Source of the DNA: Bog-756 sp963841885
Lineage (GTDB): Bacteria > Actinomycetota > Acidimicrobiia > Acidimicrobiales > RAAP-2
Direction: 5' to 3'
Length of the DNA stretch: 64,000 bases
Assembly (NCBI GenBank): GCA_963841885.1
Contig: CAWJEK010000014.1
Span: forward strand, 124,001 to 188,000
The notes under the pieces were generated by a model. It had not been told where the DNA came from and did no database searches. It saw only the letters and a list, made by a program, of their open reading frames with translations. The translations under genes and the position numbers were made by a program. Numbering within the stretch: position 1 is the first letter of the stretch; every line of letters starts with the position of its first letter. Of the stretch, positions 55,070-64,000 are shown in pieces.

Positions 55070-58000
55070 TCAGGGGTTGATGACGATCGTCAGCTGTCGC
55101 GTGGCGGTCTGCTGGGCGTGCAGGGGTGCCGGGCCCCTGTGGTCGACGACCTGCACCGTGAAGGTGAAGGTGCCGGCGAACGATGCTTTGCCGCTGATGG
55201 TGCCCTTGGTCTTGGAGAGCTTCAGCCCGTTGGGGAGGCTCCCCGAGATCACGGCCCACTTGTACGGGGGATTGCCGCTCGTCGCCGTCAGGGTGGCCGA
55301 GTACTTCACCTCGTCGCTGGTCGAATACACCGTTCCCGGCGGCAGCGACGTCGTGGTGATCGAGAGCGGCGGCACCGGGTCGACGGTCAGGGTCGCCGCC
55401 GTCGAGTACACGGTGCCCAAGGGATTGGTGAACGCGGCCCGGTACTGGTTGCCGTTGTCGCCCAGGGTGGTCACGACCGGGTACGAGGTCGATGTGGCGC
55501 CCGAGACGTTCGTGAAGGCGCCCCCGCCGATGGACACCTGCCACTGCACGGTCGGGGACGGGGCCCCGGTGGCCGCGGCACTGAACGTCGCCGTCTGGCC
55601 GGCGATCTCGGTGACGGACGCCGGGTCGGCGGTGACCACCGGAAGAGTGTCCAGCGTCAGCGTGGCCGGAGCCGAGGTGGCGCTGCCGGCGGCGTTGGTG
55701 AAGACGGCCTGGTACTGATCCCCGGTCTGCCCGGCCGCCGTGGTGAAGCTGTAGGTGGCCGATGTGGCCCCGGCGACGTCCGAGAACGTGGTTCCGCCGT
55801 CGGTGGACACCTGCCACTGCACCGTCGGCACCGGGTTACCGCTCGCCGCCGCCGAGAAGGTCGCCGACTGGCCGGTGACGACGACCTGGTCCGACGGCTG
55901 GGTGGTCACCACGGGCACGGTCTGGACCGACAGGGTCGCCGGGTCCGACGTCGCCGAGCCGAGCGAGTTGGCCAGGACCGCCTCGTACTGGTTCTGATCG
56001 TCGGAGGCGGTGGTCGCCACCGACAGGGTCCCGCTGTTGGCCCCGACGATCGGGGTGAACGTGCCTCCCCCGTCGGTCGACACCTCCCACTGGACCTGCG
56101 GGGACGGGTCGCCCGTGCCCGCCACCGTGAACGTGGCCGTCTTTCCCGCCACCACGGTGGTCGCCGTCGGCTGGGTCGTCACGACCGGGGCGGTGCCCAC
56201 GAAGCCGTAGTAGGTCAGCGTCACCGATCCGCCGGCCCATGACGTGCCGAAGCCGGCGCCGGAACCATTGACGGACCACGACGACCCGCCGCCGCCGCCG
56301 CCGCCGGCGCCGCAATCGACGCCGGCCGTCGCCGTGCTGCCGAGGCCACCCACGTAGCCGCCGCCACCACCACCGTTTCCGGCGGAGTCGCCGAGCGACA
56401 CCGAACTCGAGCCCGGGCCGCCGGGGGTTCCACTCGGACTGCCGGTGGAGTCGTTGACGCCGCCGGCGCCACCCACGTCACCACTGGTCGCCCCCTGGCC
56501 GCCACCGGTGCCACTCGGCCCCGCGCCCGTTCCGTCGGTCGACGGGGTGGACGATCCGGCCCCGCCGGTGCCGCCTCCGCCGCCATCGGATCCGGCGCAC
56601 ATCGACTCACCCCCGCCGCCTCCTCCGGCGGCCACGGCGAGCGGTGTGTCACCCACCTGGCACGACGTCCCGGAACAGACCGCGCTGGAGCCACCTCCGC
56701 CGCCGCCGCTGCCGTCCGCACCGCCGGTTCCGAGGCAGGCACCCTCGACGTCGATGCCGGCGCAGTAGTAGCCGTTGCCGCCTCCGCCGCCGTTCGAGAA
56801 GCCCGACCCGCCGAGCGCCACCGGTACTCACGACACCCGAGCCGTGCGGTGCGGTGGCGCCGGTACAGCCCGACGTCGCCGTCAGGGAGGACCCGGGGGT
56901 GACCGGGTAGGTCCCGGTCACGGTCGAGCCGGGGGCACCGGACCCGCCGGAGTCACTGCTGGCCGCACCGCCGCCGCCGCCGCCGGCCCCTCCGACCAGC
57001 GAGGCCACCACCTCGGACGCCAGGGACGGAACCGCGGTCGTCGCCGGGAGCCCGCACGCCTGTGGGTCCGTCCAGGTGGACAGCTTGGTGAGCACCTGGG
57101 GGCCGAAGGAGAACTGGTCGGCCGCCACCGGCGGGCTCACGCCGGTCGGCGTGGCCACCGTGACATCGACCGTGCCGGTGCCGGCCGGCGAGGTCGGCGG
57201 TGACCGAGGTCGAGCTGTCGGCGGTGATGGTTCCGGGTGTGGAACCGAAGTCGACGGCGGTGGCGCCGTTCAGGTCGGTGCCGGTGACGGTGACGCTGGT
57301 CCCACCCCGACCGGGCCGGTGACCGGGCTGATCCCGGTGACGACCGGCGGCGGCTGCACGACGGTGTAGGTGAACTGGTCGGCCGACGACGTGGCGCTGG
57401 TGCCGTCCGGGCGTGGTGACGGTCACGTCGACGGTGCCCGTGCCGGCCGGCGCCGTGGCCGTCAGCGACGTGGCGCTGTCGGCGGTGATGGTGCCCGGGG
57501 TGGACCCGAAGTCGACGGCGGTGGCCCCGACAGATCGGTCCCGGTGACCGTGACGCTGGTGCCGCCCGACGGCGGTCCGGTGCACGGGCTGATGCCCGGT
57601 GACGGACACCGTGTTCGATCCCGTCGAGGTGATCGTGGTCGAGGCCAGCGGCGTCGGCGCCTGGTAGAGCGGGTTGTCACCCGAGGCACAGGCCGAGCAG
57701 GACGGATAGCCGTCGAAAGTGACCGAGCCGATGATCGAGACCGTCGTGACCAGCACGAACTCCGTGTAGTCGATGGGCTCCACCGCGCCCACGGCGCCCG
57801 TCGCCGTGAACTGGGCCGTCACCGTCGGCAGCGTCACGTTGTCGCCGCCCGCGATGGTCGTGCTCGGGTTCAGGTAGGTCTCGATGTAGGGGTAGACGGT
57901 CTTGTAGTTGCCACTGTCGATGTGGGCGGTGCAGGCGTCGGTCGACCGCGGTCGTGCAGTAGGTGGCGCTGAAGTGGCCCGACGTCGTGGCGTCGCCGCC

Positions 58001-58672
58001 GGTCACCGAGATCGTGCCGGGCACGTAGGTGAAGCCCTTCGGCACGGGCAGGATCACCGAGAACTGGGAGGCGCTCGTCACCGACACACCGTCTTCCGAG
58101 GCGGGGACGCTGGTCGGGGCCGCGGCGATCTGCGCGGTCACGGTCGAGCCCTGGACAGCGGTGGCCGGAAGGCTGATGGAGGTCTGGAGGTCCTGGATGA
58201 CCCCGGACAGGTTGTCCACGTTCGCGCCGATGTACTCGCCGACCGAAGGCGCGAAGGTGAGGGTCGCCGTCGTGCAGTTGCCCGCATTCGGGTACGTGTC
58301 ACCCGGAGCGCAGTAGGCGAAGGTCAGGGTCTGGCTTCCGGTGGTACCCGAGGCCGGCGTATACGTGATGATGCCGTTCGTGGCGGTGGGTGCCGCCGTC
58401 GCCGTCCCGCTGGCAGGCTGCGTGACGATGGTCAGCGACGAGGTGTTGACCGAAGACGCTCCACCGCTCACCAGGGTCAGTGCGTCGAACTGGGTCGGTG
58501 GCGACGTCGAGCCCACGGTGTAGCTGGCGAAGCCATTGGTGATCACCGGACCCCCGGCGGCCACGGACGGCGTGGCGTCGACTACGGCCACCGTCGCCAC
58601 CGCCGTACAGGCGACGACGACGAGCGCACCGAGACGCGCCAGAGTTCCGGACAGACGATGCTTCGATCGCAC
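55070..58672 (-). CDS. large secreted protein: TIG and Ig-like domains around a Gly-rich block (multiple frame breaks)
   Basis: A secreted surface or matrix protein of about 1200 residues when reconstructed. GTG 58672 follows GGGGGAGG, and the signal peptide is LARLGALVVVACTAVATVAVV with cleavage near SVAAG. In order come a beta-rich N-terminal region (to about 57700) and two nearly identical IPT/TIG repeats with VDFGSTPGTITADS (about 57605-57110). A Gly-rich block (about 57030-56210) is dominated by GGGGGG runs with a few Cys. Three Ig-like repeats of about 90 residues follow (about 56190-55375, each P.V.WQVSTDGG..F), and then one He_PIG-like domain to the stop. At least six single-base shifts lie between 57935 and 56825. 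No sortase motif or C-terminal helix is seen, so it is released or held by binding. Confidence 0.72.
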
Positions 58673-58754
58673 TGGGACGACCTCCCCCACCTCAACGGCC
58701 AGCCGAGCTCCCCCCGAGGTCCCCCGACGCGTCGCGCCTCCGCGACACGCCCGC

Positions 58755-58783
58755 ACCGTAAGTCACCGACCCGCGGTTGGCAA
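58755..58783 (-). promoter_or_regulatory. promoter of the minus-strand surface-protein gene
   Basis: Minus strand TTGCCA (58783-58778), exactly 17 bp, then TACGGT (58760-58755). The predicted start lies about 75 nt before GTG 58672, whose ribosome site is GGGGGAGG. Confidence 0.5.
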
Positions 58784-58955
58784 CTACCCCGCGACGCTAT
58801 CCGAAGCTCGAATTCGAGTGACACAGGTGTACCGGTTACCCGGAGTAGCACACGGACCCTTATGGGCACTGGACGCAGGCCGTTCGCGGCCGATCCACTA
58901 CGTTTCAGACGCACATCGCGGGCGGTAGTCACGCCACCACATCGGGTAGTAAATG

Positions 58956-58984
58956 TTGCCGTAGGCCGGCACTCGGCATATCTT
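58956..58984 (+). promoter_or_regulatory. promoter of the plus-strand surface-protein gene
   Basis: TTGCCG (58956-58961), 17 bp, then TATCTT (58979-58984). The start would fall near 58991, leaving a leader of about 93 nt that contains the CTGTGC/GCACAG palindrome and the second GGGCGGTAGTC copy. Confidence 0.5.
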
Positions 58985-59083
58985 CCCACCATCGTCCGGG
59001 GGGACGACGCGGGGGCATCTGTGCGTGCACAGGCGTCGGACGACGGACGGTCCTTCCCGGGCGGTAGTCGGGGGGAGTCAACA

Positions 59084-62000
59084 ATGCGTACGTCCACGAC
59101 CGATCCGTGTGGTTCCGACGGAGGGGCGCCCCGGGGCCGCACCTCGGGATCCGACATCCGCCAGGACCGTCGCCACCACGGCCGGCTCTTCCGGCTGACG
59201 GCGTCCGGCCTGGCGACCTCGGTCGTGGCCGGCATGCTGAGTGTCATCGCCGTGGCGGCAGCCATCACCGCCACCCCCCAGATCGCCGCGGCCGCGACCA
59301 CTCCGGTCACCGCCTCGTGGAGCTCGTCGCCGAACACGACCGGTTTCGTCACCGCCACCCCGCCGGCGGGCACCCTGTCGGCGACGGTCACCCTGAATGG
59401 TGGAGGCGGCGGCGGTGGCGGGTCGAACAACTCGTCGTCCAAAGGAGGCGCCGGTGGACAGGTGACCGGCACCCTCGCGCTCGACCCACGCGACCGGTGA
59501 GGTCGCGGTGCAGCTCGGTGGTGGCGGTGGTGGTGGCAGCAACGGCAATTTGTCGTTGAGCAGCTGCACGGCGAGCGGTGCCACCGGCGGGTCGGGTTAC
59601 GAGGCCGGTGGCAACGCCGGCCAGGCCCAGTCCGAGTCGGCCTCCGTCCAGGGGGCGGCCTCCGGTGGTGCCGGAGGAGGGGCGAGCGGTCTCTTCCTCG
59701 GTACCGGGTCGAGCGGCACCCTGGTCGCGGTCGCCGGTGGCGGTGGTGGCGGCGGCGGATCGCACGGGTGCGACGGCAACACCAGTGCCGGTGGGACCGG
59801 CGGTGCCGGCGAGTCGGGTGGGACCGGTGCCTCCAGTGCCGGCTCCGGGGGCGGAACGAGCGGCGACGGCGAAGGTGGCGGTAGCGGAGGCGCCGCCGCC
59901 GGGGCACCGGCCGCCGGCTCGGCGAGCTCCGCCCACAACGGCGGTGCCGAGGCCACCACGTCCGCCGGCGGCGGTGGCGGCGGCGCCGGCGGTGGCGGCG
60001 GCAACGGGGGCCAGGACTACTGCACCACCGGCAACGACAGCGCCGGTGGTGGCGGCGGCGGCGGATCGGTCGGCCAAAGCCCCCTACGACTCCGCGATCA
60101 GCTACAACGCCAACGGAGGAGCCGGCGGGGACCACGTCGGCCGCCGGGCACGGCCGGATCGATCAGCCTGACCTGGAACGTCGACAACCTCTCGGTCACC
60201 AACCCGGGCACCCAGTCGAGTGTCTCGGGCTCGGCCATCTCGGCGCTCACCATCACCGGCAGCTACGACACCACCGGGGGCAACTCGGTGACGTACTCGG
60301 CCAGCGGACTCCCGGCCGGGCTCTCGATCTCGAGCGGGGGCGTCGTGAGCGGCACCCCGACCACGGCCTGCGCCTGCTCGGTCACCGTGACGGCCACCGA
60401 CTCCGAGGCCCTGACGGCCACCGCCAGCTTCACCTGGAACATCACCAACACGGTGACGGTGGCCAACCCGGGGGCCAAGTCCTCGGTGACGGGCACCGCC
60501 ATCACCCCGGTGACGGACTCGGCCACGGACTCCCAGGCCGGGGCCACGCTGACCTGGTCGGCCACCGGCCTGCCCGCCGGGCTGTCCATCAACTCCTCGA
60601 CCGGCACGATCTCGGGCACGCCGACGGCCCCCGCCAGCTCCTCGGTGACGGTCAAGGCCACCGACGGCGCCGGCTACTCGGGCAGCGCGTCCTTCACCTG
60701 GACGGTGACCAACACGGTGTCGGTCGCCAACCCGGGCAACAGGTCCTCGGTCTCGGGCACCGCCATCACCCCGGTGACGGACTCGGCCACGGACTCCCAG
60801 TCCGGGGCCACGCTGACCTGGTCGGCCACCGGCCTGCCCGCCGGGCTGTCCATCAACGGGTCCTCCGGCACGATCTCGGGCACCCCCACCACGGCCGGCA
60901 GCTCGTCGGTGACGGTCAAGGCCACCGACGGGGCCGGCTACTCGGGCAGCGCCACCTTCACCTGGACGATCTCCAACACCGTGGCCGTGACCAACCCGGG
61001 GAACCAGGCCTCGGTGACCGGTTCGGCCATCACCCCGGTGACGGAGTCGGCGACGGACTCCCAGTCGGGGGCCACCTTGACCTGGTCGGCCACCGGCCTG
61101 CCCGCCGGGCTGTCGATCAACGGGTCCTCCGGCACCATCAGCGGCACGCCGACGACGCCCGGCACCTCGTCGGTGACGGTCACGGCCGGCGACCCGAGCG
61201 GGGCGAACGGCTCGGCGACGTTCTCCTGGACGGTGTCCAACACGGTGGCCGTGGCGAATCCCGGAAGCCGGAGCGCGGTCACCGGCACCGCCGTCAGCCC
61301 CCTCGCCGCCTCGGCCACGGACTCCCAGGCCGGGGCCACGCTGACCTGGTCGGCCACCGGCCTGCCCGCCGGGCTCTCGGTCAACGCCTCGACCGGCACC
61401 GTCACCGGCACACCGACGGCGCCGTGCACCTGCTCGGTGACCCTGAAGGCCGTTGACGGGGCCGGGTTCTCCGGCTCCTCCACGTTCACCTGGACGGTCG
61501 CCAACACGGTGGCGGTGGCCACCCCGGGCAGTCAGAGCAGTGTGACGGGCACCGCCATTTCGCCGGTATCGAACTCCGCCACCGACTCACAGGCGGGTGT
61601 CTCCACCTTCACCTGGTCGGCGACCGGCCTACCCACCGGGCTCTCGATCAACGGGACGACCGGAACCATCACCGGAGCGCCCACCGCGCCGTGCACCTGC
61701 TCGGTCACCCTCACCGCCACCGACCCGTCCGGTCAGCCCGGGTCGGCGACGTTCACCTGGACGGTCACGAACGTCGTGACGGTGACGAATCCCGGCACCC
61801 AGTACGGCACGTCCGGAACGTTGATCGCCACCCTGAACCCGTCCGCCTCCGACTCGCAGTCCGGAGCCACCCTCACCTGGTCGGCAACGGGCCTGCCGGC
61901 CGGGCTCTCGATCAACGGGACGACCGGTGCGGTGACCGGTACACCGACAGCGGGAGGCACCTCGTCGGTGACGCTGACCGCCACCGACGGCTCCGGTTCC

Positions 62001-64000
62001 TCCGGTTCCGCGACCTTCTCGTGGGCGATCGCCAACACCGTGACCGTCAGTGGGCACGGCGCCCAGACCTCGGCGTCCGGATCGGCGATCTCCGCATTGT
62101 CGAACTCGGCCACGGACTCCCAGTCCGGGGAGACGTTCACGTGGGCGGCCAGCGGACTCCCCGCCGGTCTGGCGATCGACGCCGCGACCGGGGCGATCAA
62201 CGGGACGCCCACGACGGCCGGCACTTCGTCGGTCACCGTGACGGCCACCGACGGTGCCGGGTTCTCGGGATCGACATCCTTCGCGTGGACCGTCACCAAC
62301 ACGATCTCGGTCACGAATCCGGGGGCGCAGTCCGACGGGTCCGGGGCTCCCATCGACCAGCTGGACGTCGGCGCCTCGGACTCCTCGCCTTCCGCCACCC
62401 TGGCCTTCAGTGCCACCGGGCTGCCCGCCGGTCTGACCATCGACGTCATGAGCGGTGCCATCACGGGTACGCCCACCACGGCGTGCACCTGCTCGGTGAC
62501 CCTGACGGCCACGGACGGGTCGGGCGCCTCCGGCACCGCCTCGTTCACGTGGACGATCACCAACACGGTGTCGGTGACAAGCCCCGGCAACCAGTCGGAC
62601 CTGTCGGGCACGGCCATCTCCCCACTCGCCAATGCGGCCGCCGACAGCTCATCGACCGCCACGTTGACGTGGTCGGCCAGCGGTCTGCCGTCGGGCCTGA
62701 CCATCGATCCGTCGACAGGCACCGTCTCGGGTGCGCCCACCACGGCGTGCACCTGCTCGGTGACCCTGACGGCCACGGACGGGTCGGGCGCCTCCGGCAC
62801 CACCTCGTTCACGTGGACGATCACCAACACGGTGTCGGCTGCGAATCCCGGTGATCAATCGGACGTCTCGGGTTCGGCCATCACGCCGGTGGCCAATTCG
62901 GCCACCGACAGCTCCCCGGCCGCCACGCTGACTTGGTCGGCCACCGGCCTTCCGGACGGCCTGACCATCGATCCGTCGACGGGCACCATCTCGGGTACCC
63001 CCACCACGGCAGGAACCTCGTCGGTGACCCTGACGGCCACTGACGGGTCGGGCGCCTCCGGCTCCACGGGGTTCGCGTGGACGATAACCAACAACGTGGA
63101 CGTCACCTCGCCGGGGGACCAGGGCGACGTATCCGGGTCGGCGATCGCTCCGCTCGCGAGCTCTTCGACCGACAGCTCGCCGGTGGCCACCGTGTCGGAC
63201 TGGTCAGCCACCGGCCTGCCCGACGGCCTCTCCATCGACCCCTCCACGGGCACCGTGAGCGGCACGCCCACGACGGCCGGCGACTACGTCGCGACCCTGA
63301 CCGCGGTCGACTCGTCCGGATTCAGCGGGTCCGTGACCTTCGACTGGACGATCACCAACACCGTGACGGTCGCCGATCCGGGCGCTCAAACCTCCGTCAC
63401 CGGCTCGGCCATCACCCCGGTGGACGTGGTGGCCACCGACTCGTCGTCCACGGCCACCCTCGCGTACTCGGCCACGGGTCTGCCCGCCGGCCTCGCCATC
63501 GACCCCTCGTCGGGCGTCATCAGCGGAACGCCGACCACGGCCGGTACGTCGTCGGTGACCGTGACCGCCACCGACGACTCCGGCTTCGCGGGCACGGCCT
63601 CGTTCTCCTGGACCGTGACCGACACCGTCTCGGTGACCAGCCCCGGTGACCAGTCGGACCAGTCCGGCTCGGCCATCACCCCGGTCGAGCTGTCAGCCAC
63701 TGACTCGTCGTCCAACGCGACTCTCACCTGGTCGGCCACCGGCCTGCCCGACGGCCTCGCCATCGATCCGGCGACGGGGACCATCAGCGGCTCCCCCACG
63801 ACCGCCGGCACGTCGTCGGTAACCGTGACCGCCACCGACGACTCCGGCTTCGCGGGCACGGCCTCGTTCTCGTGGACGGTGACCAACGCCGTCTCGGTGA
63901 CCAGCCCCGGTGACCAGTCGGACCTGTCCGGCTCGGCCATCACCCCGGTGGACGTGGTGGGCACCGACTCGTCGTCGACGGCCACCCTCACCTGGTCGGC
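59084..64000 (+). CDS. giant secreted adhesin-like protein: Gly-rich block plus He_PIG repeats (3' end outside window)
   Basis: The window holds the first 1,640 or so residues of a very long surface protein. ATG 59084 has GGGGGGAG seven bases upstream. A basic N-terminus leads to a hydrophobic signal segment, LATSVVAGMLSVIAVAAAI, with cleavage near QIAAA. Next is a Gly-rich block (about 59390-60150) that opens with the beta-strand pattern TVTLNGGGGGG and TGEVAVQLGGGG, as in Gly_rich_2-type domains. From about 60165 the frame is open to the window end and consists of tandem putative-Ig (He_PIG) repeats, each with a core SATGLPAGLSI..G.ISGTPT. Frame breaks occur near 59488, 60083 and 60142 only. 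Such repeats act as extended stalks in adhesion or biofilm proteins; the functional tip and anchor would lie beyond the window. Confidence 0.75.
60250..64000 (+). repeat. tandem He_PIG repeat array, period about 264 bp
   Basis: At least 14 copies of an 88-residue unit; the SATGLPAGL anchor recurs near 60292, 60552, 60817, 61080, 61344, 61609, 61875, 62138, 62402, 62666, 62929, 63197, 63465, 63725 and 63986 (the last cut). Spacing is 260-268 bp. Neighbouring units are sometimes almost identical (for example about 62471-62575 and 62734-62838), which points to recent unequal crossing-over or conversion. Confidence 0.85.

Larger units (their letters stand above)
58673..59083. other. shared divergent promoter region of the two surface-protein genes
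   Basis: This 411-bp region is clearly lower in GC than its flanks. Besides the two promoters it holds a direct repeat, GGGCGGTAGTC, at 58920-58930 and 59059-59069. It also has a palindrome, CTGTGC-GT-GCACAG, at 59019-59032 in the leader of the plus gene, and a short hairpin CGTCC/GGACG near 58994-59007. These are candidate regulator sites. No gene is visible in it. Confidence 0.5.

Noticed and set aside
55070..60160. Gly-rich blocks as CRISPR or other DNA repeat
   Set aside because: The short repeats are GGC/GGT codon runs in coding frames, with no regular spacers.
60263..63991. A row of minus-strand frames under the repeat array
   Set aside because: All lie in the same frame, the mirror of the plus-strand He_PIG repeats, and start and stop at repeat positions.
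1..64000. Prophage, transposon, integron or toxin-antitoxin system
   Set aside because: No integrase, transposase, terminal repeats, att-like sites beside a tRNA, or paired small toxin/antitoxin genes were seen.

Overview
This window is very GC-rich chromosomal DNA, by eye around 70% G+C or more, with strong G/C preference at third codon positions. Gene order and content point to an actinomycete. The evidence is a GatCAB operon, an actinobacterial type-2 IleRS, a PASTA-domain Ser/Thr kinase, a LeuA with a leucine leader-peptide attenuator, SCP2 and SRPBCC proteins, and several fatty-acid ligases and SDRs. I infer a member of the Acidimicrobiia or a close relative; I cannot confirm this without a search. 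I see no phage, insertion sequence, CRISPR array, rRNA or tRNA.

Layout. 0.1-7.6 kb is a glycan/cell-surface block: sulfotransferase, NAD-dependent epimerase, PAP2 phosphatase, a LuxR-type regulator joined to a sugar-type formyltransferase, polysaccharide deacetylase, a DxD glycosyltransferase-like protein and a YdcF-like protein. 7.7-10.5 kb holds a CDF metal exporter and a membrane-anchored GH43-like glycosidase. 10.5-14.5 kb is hydrolase-gatC-gatA-gatB, with every junction overlapping by four bases. 14.6-23.2 kb is mixed: SCP2 protein, small membrane protein, VOC protein, MFS exporter plus SDR, an orphan D12-class adenine methylase, a HIT protein coupled to the PASTA kinase, and a small secreted protein. 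23.6-32.1 kb is one long minus-strand unit: MFS, acyl-CoA ligase, aldehyde dehydrogenase, cysteine desulfurase, mnmA, ligA. The desulfurase supplies sulfur that MnmA uses on tRNA.

32.2-39.0 kb carries a 39-residue membrane peptide, a TetR regulator with two 17-bp operators facing an SDR-like gene, and a likely gamma-glutamyl polyamine/GABA module: aldehyde dehydrogenase, SDR, PuuD-like hydrolase and GlnA-like ligase. 39.0-41.0 kb is leuA with its attenuator. 41.0-46.8 kb is ileS, an FGGY sugar kinase and a second sulfotransferase on the minus strand. 46.9-55.0 kb has a GNAT acetyltransferase, a DHA2 exporter, a coupled thioesterase/acyl-CoA ligase/YihY operon, two SRPBCC proteins and an MtaD-like deaminase. 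55.0-64.0 kb is a divergent pair of very large secreted proteins. Both have a glycine-rich block followed by Ig-like repeats; the plus-strand one runs off the window with at least 14 tandem repeats of about 88 residues.

A striking property is the number of single-base frame breaks, including in genes that must work (gatA, gatB, ileS). Reading across the breaks restores full-length, family-typical proteins, so most are probably sequence errors rather than pseudogenes. Coordinates for those genes span the reconstructed gene.
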